Of a DNA stretch of 14,049 nucleotides, positions 1 to 6,876 are shown in pieces (position 1 is the stretch's first letter; each line of letters opens with the position of its first letter). This DNA comes from an uncultured Clostridia bacterium (GTDB taxonomy: Bacteria; Bacillota; Clostridia; Oscillospirales; CAG-272). Under the pieces are notes generated by a model, which was not told the DNA's origin, did not search any database, and was given only the letters and a program-made list of their open reading frames with translations. Position numbers and translations under genes: made by a program. The stretch is from the NCBI GenBank assembly GCA_947367285.1, contig CANBDB010000027.1, positions 1 to 14,049 of the forward strand, written 5' to 3'.

Positions 1-19
1 ATGCCGTGATGTTTTCCAT
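1..19 (-). CDS. 5' end of a divergent gene, cut by the window edge
   Basis: Only the first six codons are visible: an ATG at 19-17 followed by codons for M-E-N-I-T-A, then the window ends. The start is supported by a good ribosome binding site, AAAGGA at 28-33 on the minus strand, 8 nt before the ATG, and by a near-perfect sigma-A promoter further upstream (53-81). The product cannot be identified. It is divergent from the amino acid transporter and shares its operator region, so it may belong to the same regulon (inference). Confidence 0.6.
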
Positions 20-52
20 AAGTATTATCCTTTCTAAAATATTGACATGCTC

Positions 53-81
53 ATTATAGTATATTTTGCGAAAAATGTCAA
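53..81 (-). promoter_or_regulatory. Sigma-A promoter of the divergent left-edge gene
   Basis: On the minus strand TTGACA (76-81) and TATAAT (53-58) are both exact consensus hexamers separated by exactly 17 bp. They lie upstream of the AAAGGA ribosome binding site and ATG of the partial gene at 1-19. Confidence 0.8.
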
Positions 82-119
82 TAGAAGTTGATTGAAATAA
101 AACATAAAAATCACCATTT

Positions 120-171
120 TGAATATATTCACCGCGTTTGCATATTTATACATTCTAAATGAATATATTCA
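120..171. promoter_or_regulatory. Triple palindromic operator, ARG-box-like
   Basis: Three palindromes lie in phase between the two divergent promoters. TGAATATATTCA occurs twice as a perfect 12-bp palindrome (120-131 and 160-171). Between them TTTGCATATTTATACATT (137-154) matches every fixed position of the ArgR box consensus wnTGnATwwwwATnCAnw. The three centres are at 125.5, 145.5 and 165.5, exactly 20 bp apart, close to the roughly 21-bp spacing of paired ARG boxes bound by an ArgR hexamer. The outer two have a 2-bp instead of 4-bp central spacer, so they are variants. AT-rich DNA can produce such motifs by chance, but the regular spacing argues against it. Confidence 0.55.
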
Positions 172-173
172 AT

Positions 174-188
174 GATTTTCTGAATTAT
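174..188 (+). promoter_or_regulatory. Possible CodY-like box
   Basis: The 15-mer at 174-188 (core ATTTTCTGAA) matches 11 of 15 positions of the CodY consensus AATTTTCWGAAAATT. It sits 14 bp upstream of the transporter -35 element, a sensible place for nutritional control of an amino acid transporter. The match is weak in AT-rich sequence and I do not know whether this organism has CodY. Confidence 0.22.
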
Positions 189-202
189 TTTAGTTTTTTC
201 TA

Positions 203-231
203 TTGACAACTGAATATTTATTTAGTATAAT
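203..231 (+). promoter_or_regulatory. Sigma-A promoter of the transporter operon with an embedded ARG-box-like site
   Basis: TTGACA (203-208) and TATAAT (226-231) are exact consensus with a 17-bp spacer. The spacer contains TGAATATTTATTTA (211-224), which matches the ARG box core TGnATwwwwATnCA at all fixed positions except one (T instead of C near the end). A repressor bound there would block RNA polymerase directly. The promoter reading is strong; the operator reading is an inference. Confidence 0.85.
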
Positions 232-261
232 CACTGAGGTTATTACTTAAGGAGATATGAA

Positions 262-1836
262 ATGAAGTTTAATTACATTAATAAAATAATTGTTTTCTTG
301 CTCGTGCTTGCAACGGCCATTTCATTGGCGTCTTGTGCGGAAAACAACAACTCAGTTATAAAGATGATAGACATAAAGCTCACCAACGAGGACTACGCCT
401 ATCTTTGCAAAAAAGGCAACACGGCACTCGTAACAAGCATGAATTCCTTCCTTGCACAAATCAAGGAAAATGGAGAGCTCGACTCAATAATCGCCAAATA
501 CTTTGAGGGCGAGGGTGAGAAGCAGGGTTATCCCGTCAGCACTGAAGGCGTTGAAAACACACCGGGCAATTTAATAGTTGTTACAAACTGTCCCTTCTCC
601 CCTTTCGAGTATATGGAAACGGATGGCAAGATTTACGGTATTGATATTGAAATAGCCGCAGCATATGCCGAGGCTCACGGTCTTGAGCTTATAATCAAGA
701 ATATTGGTTTTGATGAAATTTTTGTTCAGGTTGAGGCGGGATATGCCGACATTGGTATGGCGGGTATTACTGCTGATGCGGAACGCGCAAAGATTTATGA
801 TTTCACCATTCCCTATTATGAGGCTTCACAAAAACTCGTAGTTTCCGCACAAAACACGGACTTTGACGAATGTAAAACGGTGGATGACGTCCAAAACGTA
901 CTCTCTTCACTTGAAGGAGCAAAGGCTGGATATCAAAGTGCTACTACGGGCGCACTCTACATAAATGGTGACAAGGGCTGGGGCTTTGAGGGCTTCAAAA
1001 ATATCGACGGCAAGGCATATGCTACTGCTCAAGTTGCAGTCAGTGACCTTGTAAACGGTAATCTCTATGCGGTCATAGTTGACGAAGCGCCTGCGATTTC
1101 TATTGTTAATGCTGCCAATGCCACCTCCGGACTTAATTGGGGTGCAAAATTTGAAAACTTCTTCTCTACTATCTCCAACGAACACTATCTTTCTGTATTC
1201 CTTTTAGGACTTATTAATACAATCAAGGTTGCCATCGTAGGACTTTTGATCGGAATTATAATCGGTACGCTTATTGCTATTGTAAAAGTAGCACCTAAAT
1301 ACAAGCTCATTTACAAGATACTTGATAAGATTTGCTCGTTGTATACCGTTATTTTCCGTGGAACACCAATTGTAGCTCAGCTTCTTATTGCGTACTACGT
1401 AATTATGCCCTCTCTTAAAATCGAAGTGGAAGCACTCACGGTTGGTATGCTTGTATTCGGTATGAACTCAGGTGCGTATGTATCGGAAATTATGAGGGGC
1501 GGTCTCAACTCAGTTGACAAAGGACAGCTCGAGGCAGGTCGCGCGCTTGGACTCACATATTCCTCTACAATGATTCAAATCGTAGTGCCTCAGGCGGTAA
1601 AGAACATTCTTCCCACCCTCGGAAACGAGTTTATAAGCTTGATTAAAGAAACTTCAGTTCTCAGCTTTATAGCAGTTTATGACCTTTACAAAGCGCTTCT
1701 CGACGTGGGTATGGTAAAATATGACTCAATGGTTCCCTATCTTATGATGGGACTTATATACATTGTTCTTGTGCTCATTATCAGCGCAGGAATTAAATTA
1801 CTTGAAAGGAGATTTGCAAAAAGTGATAGACATTAA
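262..1836 (+). CDS. Amino acid ABC transporter, fused substrate-binding protein and permease
   Basis: A 524-residue membrane lipoprotein that combines binding protein and permease of a polar amino acid uptake system. Residues 1-25 form a lipoprotein signal with lipobox L-A-S-C (Cys25). Residues about 98-290 are a bacterial extracellular solute-binding domain (SBP family 3), with the usual GIDIEIA segment, the G-I-T..ER ligand loop and a T-TGA segment. Residues about 311-515 are the HisM/GlnP-type permease with about five membrane helices and the EAA loop beginning at E424 (EAGRALGL). The domain order is odd: residues about 34-86 look like the C-terminal end of an SBP domain (DIKLTNEDYA, then KKGNT, then a DGxLDxIIxKYF-like stretch), while the main domain lacks that end, as in a circular permutation. 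The start follows AAGGAG at 249-254. The ATPase gene overlaps the 3' end. Substrate is unproven; ARG-box-like sites upstream point to arginine or a relative. Confidence 0.92.
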   Translation: MKFNYINKIIVFLLVLATAISLASCAENNNSVIKMIDIKLTNEDYAYLCKKGNTALVTSMNSFLAQIKENGELDSIIAKYFEGEGEKQGYPVSTEGVENTPGNLIVVTNCPFSPFEYMETDGKIYGIDIEIAAAYAEAHGLELIIKNIGFDEIFVQVEAGYADIGMAGITADAERAKIYDFTIPYYEASQKLVVSAQNTDFDECKTVDDVQNVLSSLEGAKAGYQSATTGALYINGDKGWGFEGFKNIDGKAYATAQVAVSDLVNGNLYAVIVDEAPAISIVNAANATSGLNWGAKFENFFSTISNEHYLSVFLLGLINTIKVAIVGLLIGIIIGTLIAIVKVAPKYKLIYKILDKICSLYTVIFRGTPIVAQLLIAYYVIMPSLKIEVEALTVGMLVFGMNSGAYVSEIMRGGLNSVDKGQLEAGRALGLTYSSTMIQIVVPQAVKNILPTLGNEFISLIKETSVLSFIAVYDLYKALLDVGMVKYDSMVPYLMMGLIYIVLVLIISAGIKLLERRFAKSDRH

Positions 1837-2578
1837 GAATTTACACAAAAGCTTTGACGGCAAAAAGGTGCTTGACGGTATTGATCTTCACATCAATCAG
1901 GGCGAGCAAATTGCGATTATTGGTCCTTCCGGCTCGGGCAAATCCACCTTCATCCGTTGCATCAACTGTCTTGAAGATCCCGATGACGGAATTATTATGT
2001 TTGATGGCGAAAATATTGCCGATTTCAAGGTGGACATCAACGTTCACAGGCAAAACATGGGAATGGTTTTCCAAAACTTCAATCTCTTTAACAACAAAAC
2101 CGTACTTGAAAACATTACACTTGCTCCCATTCAAATTCACGGCAAAAAGATGAAAAAGGATGGCTACTCTAAAAAAGAAATTGCAGCACACTTTAACGAG
2201 AAGGCGATGGCACTTCTCAAGAGAATCGGACTTGAGGAGAAGGCAAATGCATATCCTTCCACCCTTTCAGGTGGTCAAAAGCAAAGAATTGCTATTGTTA
2301 GAGCATTAGCCATGGAACCCAAAGTAATACTTTTTGACGAGCCGACGAGCGCTCTTGATCCCGAAATGGTAGGCGAGGTGCTTGACCTTATGCGTGATCT
2401 TGCTAATGAAAAACTCACTATGGTGATAGTTACTCATGAAATGGGATTTGCGCGTGAGGTGGCAAGTAAGGTTGTATTTATGGACGGCGGTAAAATTGTT
2501 GAAGTGGGCACTCCGAAAGAGATTTTTGAAAGTCCCAAACACCCTAGATTACAAGAGTTTTTATCGAAAATATTGTAG
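1823..2578 (+). CDS. Polar amino acid ABC transporter ATP-binding protein
   Basis: This 251-residue protein powers the transporter encoded just upstream. It has every motif of a GlnQ/HisP-type ATPase: Walker A GPSGSGKST, a Q-loop (MVFQNFNLF), signature LSGGQKQR, Walker B ILFDEPTSALDPEM and the switch histidine in VTHEMGFA. Length fits the family (about 240-255). I place the start at GTG 1823, which gives the usual N-terminus MIDIKNLHKSF and follows AAGGAG (1806-1811) by 11 nt. Longer readings begin inside the permease and add residues that fit no ATPase. The gene overlaps the permease gene by 14 bp, so translation is probably coupled. A strong terminator follows at 2585, closing a two-gene transport operon. 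Confidence 0.93.
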   Translation: MIDIKNLHKSFDGKKVLDGIDLHINQGEQIAIIGPSGSGKSTFIRCINCLEDPDDGIIMFDGENIADFKVDINVHRQNMGMVFQNFNLFNNKTVLENITLAPIQIHGKKMKKDGYSKKEIAAHFNEKAMALLKRIGLEEKANAYPSTLSGGQKQRIAIVRALAMEPKVILFDEPTSALDPEMVGEVLDLMRDLANEKLTMVIVTHEMGFAREVASKVVFMDGGKIVEVGTPKEIFESPKHPRLQEFLSKIL

Positions 2579-2584
2579 AATTTC

Positions 2585-2621
2585 AAAAACGCGCTAACAA
2601 GCGCGTTTTTCTTGTTTTTTT
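2585..2621 (+). terminator. Rho-independent terminator of the transporter operon
   Basis: Perfect 11-bp arms AAAAACGCGCT (2585-2595) and AGCGCGTTTTT (2600-2610) with an AACA loop, followed by a T-rich tract to 2621. It starts 6 bp after the ATPase stop codon. Confidence 0.93.
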
Positions 2622-2643
2622 CACGACAAAATTTGATAAAATA

Positions 2644-2672
2644 TTGACATACTTTGCAATATGTGTTAATAT
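2644..2672 (+). promoter_or_regulatory. Likely sigma-A promoter of the flavoprotein-aconitase X operon
   Basis: Exact -35 TTGACA (2644-2649), 17-bp spacer, and a -10 TAATAT (2667-2672) matching 4 of 6 bases. It lies between the upstream terminator and the ribosome binding site of the flavoprotein gene. A better TATAAT at 2678-2683 is too far from the -35 to be its partner. Confidence 0.6.
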
Positions 2673-2706
2673 GATATTATAATAAAATTTGAAAGGAAAA
2701 ATTTTT

Positions 2707-4776
2707 ATGGAAAATCTCAATCCTAAATATCAAGCGCTCTTTGAGCCCTGGAAAATTGGTAACGTAGAGATCAAAAACCGTATTGTAATGTGCCCCATGG
2801 GTGGTACTTCTCTTTTCGGTTGGTTTGAGCTTGGCGGATGCCATTTTGACAAGGAGGCTGCAAAGCTTTTCCTTGAGCGCGCCAACAACAACGTTGGTCT
2901 TATTATTCCCGGTATCGCGCCTCTTCGCGACACCTTCTGGGGCAAATGGCTCTGGCAAAATCCGAAAATGTTCGAGGAGCTCAAGGAATTTATGGATGAG
3001 ATCCATAAGACCGGTGCTAAGCTCTTCGTTCAGCTCACTGCAGGTATGGGACGCTCTTGGGCTATTACCGAGCTTGTAGGTCCTTTGCACAAAAACAAAT
3101 TGACACGTGCCATTGTTAAACCCATCATCGACACAAGCCACGAGCTTGCTTGTCCTTCTCCTCAGCCTGCTCGTTGGGCGCCCGATATTATTTGTCCCGA
3201 AATGACAAAGGAGCAGATCCACGAGATAATTGAGGCATTTGCAAAGACCGCTAAGCTTTGCATGGATGCTGGCGTTGACGGTGTTGAGGTTCACGCTGTT
3301 CACGAAGGATACCTTCTTGACCAGTTCGCTATCGAATACTTTAACAAGCGTACTGACGAGTACGGCGGAAGCTTTGAAAACCGCTACCGTTTCGCAGCTG
3401 AAGTAGTTGCGGCAATCAAGGACGAGTGTGGCTCCGACTTCCCCGTTTCTCTCCGTTATTCCGTTGAGTCCAAAATGAAGGACTTCTGCTACGGTGCTAT
3501 GCCCGGCGAAGATTATGTTGAGATCGGACGTAATATGGAAGAGAGCGAAAGAGCTGCTAAGTATCTTCAGGATTGCGGCTACGATATGCTCAATGCTGAC
3601 AACGGTACATATGACTCTTGGTACTGGGCTCATCCCCCGATGTACATGCCCGAAAACTGTAACCTTGATGACGTAGCTCATATTAAGGAATTCGTTTCCA
3701 TTCCCGTAGTTTGCGCAGGTAGAATGGATCCCGAGGTTGGTGCAAAGGCAGTTGCTGACGGTAGAATCGATGCTATCGGTGTTGCACGTCAGTTCCTTAC
3801 CGACCCTGAATGGGTAACAAAGCTCATCGAGGACAGAGTTGAGGAAATCAAGCCTTGCATATGCTGTCATAGCGGTTGCTTCAACTTCTCTTCTTCCAAG
3901 GGACATTACAATACTCAAGATCTTACTGACACTATGGGACTTGCTCGTTGCGCTCTTAACCCCGAGACAATGCAGTCCAAGAAATATAATATCAAGCCCG
4001 CAAAGAAATCCAAGCACGTTGCCATTATCGGCGGTGGTATCGGTGGTATGGAAGCGGCTATCGTTTGCGCTAAGCGCGGACACACTGTAACTCTCTACGA
4101 AAAGACCGACAAGCTTGGCGGTGTATTTATTGCGGCAGCAGCTCCCTCCTTCAAGGAAAAGGATAGAGATCTCATCGCTTGGTACAATAGAGAGATCAGA
4201 AGATATCCTTCTATCGAAATTAAGCTCAACACCGAAATTAAGGGTATTGAGGGCATTAAGGCGGACGAAATTATCGTTGCAACAGGTTCTACACCTCGTA
4301 GACTCAACATCAACGGTATTCACACTGCAGTTGAAGCGGTTGACTACCTCCTCGGCAACCAGAAGGTTGGCGATAGAGTTGTAGTTATCGGCGGTGGTCT
4401 CACAGGTTGTGAAATCGCTTACGATCTCTACCTCCAGGGCAAGAAGCCCACTATCGTTGAGATGATGGATGACCTTATCGTAACAAAAGGCATTTGTCTT
4501 GCTAACACAAGCTATCTCCGCGATTTCTTTAAGACAAACAAGGTTCCCGTACACCTTGAAACAGGTGTATATCAGATCAAGGAGGACGGCGTTATCGTTA
4601 AACACAAGGATGGCAAGTACGAGACCATTCCCTGCGACAGCGTAATCCTCTCCGTTGGTTACAATCCCGCACCCGTAGTTGTAGATTCTCGCGTTCACGT
4701 TATCGGTGACGCAAGCAAGGTCGGCAACCTCAGAACAGTTATTTGGGGCGCTTGGGACGTTGCTATGAAGATCTAA
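2707..4776 (+). CDS. Old-yellow-enzyme family Fe-S flavoprotein (2,4-dienoyl-CoA reductase / enoate reductase type)
   Basis: A 689-residue NAD(P)H-dependent reductase expected to reduce an activated C=C bond. Residues about 8-375 form the FMN-binding TIM barrel, including HAVHEGYLLDQF (His196 and His199) and the DEYGGSFENRYRF segment. A 4Fe-4S site follows with C384, C387, C391 and C415. The last gap (23 residues) is longer than the roughly 11-12 I recall for FadH. Two dinucleotide-binding folds follow: GGGIGG from about residue 442 (FAD) and GGGLTG from about 562 (NAD(P)H). The architecture and length match FadH (about 670 residues) and the bile-acid enzymes BaiCD/BaiH. The ATG at 2707 is chosen because AAAGGA lies at 2692-2697, 9 nt before it; an in-frame TTG at 2689 would precede that site. 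The gene leads an operon with both aconitase X subunits, so its substrate may be the unsaturated acid they form (inference). Confidence 0.93.
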   Translation: MENLNPKYQALFEPWKIGNVEIKNRIVMCPMGGTSLFGWFELGGCHFDKEAAKLFLERANNNVGLIIPGIAPLRDTFWGKWLWQNPKMFEELKEFMDEIHKTGAKLFVQLTAGMGRSWAITELVGPLHKNKLTRAIVKPIIDTSHELACPSPQPARWAPDIICPEMTKEQIHEIIEAFAKTAKLCMDAGVDGVEVHAVHEGYLLDQFAIEYFNKRTDEYGGSFENRYRFAAEVVAAIKDECGSDFPVSLRYSVESKMKDFCYGAMPGEDYVEIGRNMEESERAAKYLQDCGYDMLNADNGTYDSWYWAHPPMYMPENCNLDDVAHIKEFVSIPVVCAGRMDPEVGAKAVADGRIDAIGVARQFLTDPEWVTKLIEDRVEEIKPCICCHSGCFNFSSSKGHYNTQDLTDTMGLARCALNPETMQSKKYNIKPAKKSKHVAIIGGGIGGMEAAIVCAKRGHTVTLYEKTDKLGGVFIAAAAPSFKEKDRDLIAWYNREIRRYPSIEIKLNTEIKGIEGIKADEIIVATGSTPRRLNINGIHTAVEAVDYLLGNQKVGDRVVVIGGGLTGCEIAYDLYLQGKKPTIVEMMDDLIVTKGICLANTSYLRDFFKTNKVPVHLETGVYQIKEDGVIVKHKDGKYETIPCDSVILSVGYNPAPVVVDSRVHVIGDASKVGNLRTVIWGAWDVAMKI

Positions 4777-4803
4777 GATTTTCGCAAGAAAGGAAATTCA
4801 GAT

Positions 4804-6078
4804 ATGATTTTAACTAAAGAACAACAGGCCATACTTAACGGCGAAAAGGGCGAAACCCTTGCCAAAGTTATGGAAACAGTGGTTCGTTACGGTGAGCTTT
4901 TCGGAGCTGAAAAGCTTGTTCCCGTTTCGAGCAAATATAATCACCTTGTAACGAGCTTCGGTCTTAAGATGATGACTCCCGTTTTCGATCTTATGCAGCA
5001 GCTCATTGATGCGGGTGTTGTTTCGGAGCAAAAATTCTCCGTTGACCCCCGTCCCGTTGACAAGAACGTTCCTGCAAATCTCTTGCAGAAGATTATTTTT
5101 GACGTAGCTATGTACTCCAAGCAGGATTTCTATGAGGGTCAGCTTAAAACTCTTGGCCTTATGGATGAAAATGCATTCACTTGCGCTTGCTATCTTGACC
5201 AGGTTGCCAACAAGCCCCAGAAGGGCGAGGTTCTCTCTTGGGCTGAGTCCAGTGCGGTAGTTTACGCAAACTCCGTTCTCGGTGCTAGATGCAACCGTAA
5301 CTCCGGTATTATCGATATTATGGGCTCAATTGTAGGCTACGTTCCCTACTTCGGTCTCCTCACTGACGAGGGCAGAAAAGCAACTTGGGTAATCGAAGTT
5401 AAGACATCCAAGAAACCCGTGGCACAGCTTCTCGGCTCCGCTATCGGTATGAAGGTTATGGAAGACGTTCCCTACATCAAGGGTCTTGATCAGTGGCTCG
5501 GCAACGAGCTTGATGATGCAGCTTGCTCATTCCTTAAGGATTTTGGTGCAGCTACTGCATCCAACGGCGCAGTTGGTCTTTATCACGTTGACAACCTCAC
5601 TCCCGAAGCAAAGGAACTCGGTGAGTCCCTTATCGCTGATGGCGCAAAGGTTTACGTTATCGACGACGCAGAGCTTCAGAGAGTTTATGACTCCTACCCC
5701 GTAATTTGGAAGAACAAGGATGCTACTCCCAAGCTTTGCTTCATGGGTTGTCCTCATATGAGCCTTGAACAGCTTAAATCCTGGACAGTTCGTGTTGAAG
5801 AGTCCCTCAAGGAAGCCGGCAACAAGAAGGTTCTTATTCCTACAGTATTCACATCCGCTCCCGCGGTTATTGAAGAATTCAACAAGACAGAATACGCGGC
5901 TCGTCTCGCAGCTACAGGCGTAATTGTTTCTTACATTTGTCCTCTTATGTATATGAACAATCCTCTTTGCAAGACAATGCCCGTAATCACCTCTTCCAAC
6001 AAGCTTCGTACTTACACTACAGCTCGTTACTATACCGACGAAGAGATTCTTATTCAAATAACGAAGGGGGATAAATAA
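4804..6078 (+). CDS. Aconitase X catalytic (large) subunit, a hydro-lyase
   Basis: A 424-residue protein of the aconitase X (AcnX, formerly DUF521) family. These are iron-sulfur dehydratases; known members are cis-3-hydroxy-L-proline dehydratase in bacteria and phosphomevalonate dehydratase in archaea. Recognisable elements are the TCACYL segment (C127, C129), WAESSAVVYANSVLGAR (146-162), GCPHMS (C316-S320) and C-terminal cysteines C379 and C389. Cluster ligands probably lie among C127, C316 and C379/C389 (inference). The residue after GAR is Cys163 where I recall Thr in relatives, which may affect substrate choice. The ATG follows AAAGGA (4789-4794) by 9 nt. It lies 27 bp after the flavoprotein gene and 1 bp before the small-subunit gene. 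No hydroxyproline or mevalonate pathway gene is next to it, so the substrate is open. Confidence 0.9.
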   Translation: MILTKEQQAILNGEKGETLAKVMETVVRYGELFGAEKLVPVSSKYNHLVTSFGLKMMTPVFDLMQQLIDAGVVSEQKFSVDPRPVDKNVPANLLQKIIFDVAMYSKQDFYEGQLKTLGLMDENAFTCACYLDQVANKPQKGEVLSWAESSAVVYANSVLGARCNRNSGIIDIMGSIVGYVPYFGLLTDEGRKATWVIEVKTSKKPVAQLLGSAIGMKVMEDVPYIKGLDQWLGNELDDAACSFLKDFGAATASNGAVGLYHVDNLTPEAKELGESLIADGAKVYVIDDAELQRVYDSYPVIWKNKDATPKLCFMGCPHMSLEQLKSWTVRVEESLKEAGNKKVLIPTVFTSAPAVIEEFNKTEYAARLAATGVIVSYICPLMYMNNPLCKTMPVITSSNKLRTYTTARYYTDEEILIQITKGDK

Positions 6079-6079
6079 A

Positions 6080-6529
6080 ATGAAAGTTTTCAAAGGTAGA
6101 ATTGTTGCCCCCGGCAACGTTACCGCTGAAGCGGTAGTTTCCCACGCAGGTCTTAACACCCTCGCTTCCTTCCAGGGCGCGCTCCAGTTTGGAGATAAAA
6201 AGGCAACCTGTGGTGACCAGAACAACCCCGACCTCTACAACAAGCAGATGGCAGGCAAGGCTCTTTGCCTTCCTCAGACAATCGGCTCAACTACCGGCGG
6301 TCTTGTTCTCTACTGTGCATGTGCCATGGGCCGTCAGCCCGCAGCTATGCTCTTCTCAATGCCCATCGACTCCCTTGCAGGTGCAGGCGTTGTAATCGCT
6401 GACGTTTGGCTCAATGATGACAAAGCAAAAATGGTTGTTGTTGACTCCCTCGGCGAAGAATTCCTTAACTACGTTAAGGACGGAATGTCCATTACCGTTA
6501 AAGAAGACGGAACTGTTGAGGTGGCTTAA
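6080..6529 (+). CDS. Aconitase X swivel (small) subunit
   Basis: A 149-residue partner of the large subunit (formerly DUF126), corresponding to the mobile swivel domain of aconitase that closes over the active site. The diagnostic part is AGKALCLPQTIGSTTGG (58-74), whose small-residue loop resembles the GSSxGS loop of the family, followed by a long aliphatic stretch ending PIDSLAGAGVVIADVW (95-110). The start codon lies 1 nt after the large-subunit stop codon, with GAAGGGGG upstream as ribosome binding site, so the two subunits should be co-translated. Separate large and small genes mark this as a split-type AcnX rather than the fused form. A hairpin terminator follows within about 50 bp. Confidence 0.9.
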   Translation: MKVFKGRIVAPGNVTAEAVVSHAGLNTLASFQGALQFGDKKATCGDQNNPDLYNKQMAGKALCLPQTIGSTTGGLVLYCACAMGRQPAAMLFSMPIDSLAGAGVVIADVWLNDDKAKMVVVDSLGEEFLNYVKDGMSITVKEDGTVEVA

Positions 6530-6579
6530 TAAATAAAGAATGCGAACCCTTCGCCTCGGGTGCTAAAGGACAGTAAAAC

Positions 6580-6613
6580 AGCCGATATGGATTATTTCCG
6601 TATCGGCTTTTTT
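6580..6613 (+). terminator. Rho-independent terminator of the flavoprotein-aconitase X operon
   Basis: AGCCGATATGG (6580-6590) pairs with CCGTATCGGCT (6598-6608) with one G-U pair and a 7-nt AT-rich loop, followed by a T run to 6613. It lies 50 bp after the small-subunit stop codon, inside the left part of the inverted-repeat region. Confidence 0.85.
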
Positions 6614-6671
6614 CTATTAGCACTACCACCTTTTGTGGTGAGTAAGTGCGCACTTGCAGGTAAACAAAACA

Positions 6672-6795
6672 GGCTCCCTTGTGTAAAGGGAGGTGGCACG
6701 GCAACGCCGTGACGGAGGGATTGTAAAATTTAAAGATCACGCAAAAACAATCCCTCAGTCAACTTCGTTGACAGCTCCCTTTACACAAGGGAGCC
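6672..6795. repeat. Palindromic dispersed repeat of two inverted hairpin units
   Basis: Two copies of a roughly 50-bp unit face each other (6672-6724 and 6747-6795). Both begin with GGCTCCCTTGTGTAAAGGGA at the outside and end with GAGGGATTGT inside. Each unit folds on its own as well: CTCCCTT/AAGGGAG in both, then CACGGC-aac-GCCGTG in the left unit and GTCAAC-gaa-GTTGAC in the right one, a pairing kept although the sequence differs. I recall very similar units scattered in gut Clostridia genomes, but have not checked that here. Confidence 0.75.
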
Positions 6796-6876
6796 TCTGG
6801 CTGTAACCGTTTATTTTTCTGTTAAATTATTGTAAAACTGTCCTTTAGAGTCCCAAGCCTTATGTGTTCGCATTTT

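Noticed and set aside
2677..4698. A very long open frame on the minus strand (673 codons) opposite the flavoprotein gene
   Set aside because: It is antisense to a protein with complete catalytic and cofactor motifs. Its translation is rich in Cys, Val and Asn without domain features, and it arises because the sense gene avoids codons that read as stops on the other strand.
5527..6225. A 232-codon minus-strand frame across the two aconitase X genes
   Set aside because: Antisense shadow of both subunits; no ribosome binding site and no recognisable domain.
6644..6655. Palindrome AAGTGCGCACTT as an operator
   Set aside because: It lies downstream of both convergent genes inside a repeat-rich region, so a promoter-control role is unlikely; kept only as part of the repeat description.
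6498..6740. Small minus-strand frame in the repeat region between acnX and spoVT
   Set aside because: It runs through the terminator and inverted repeats and has no ribosome binding site.
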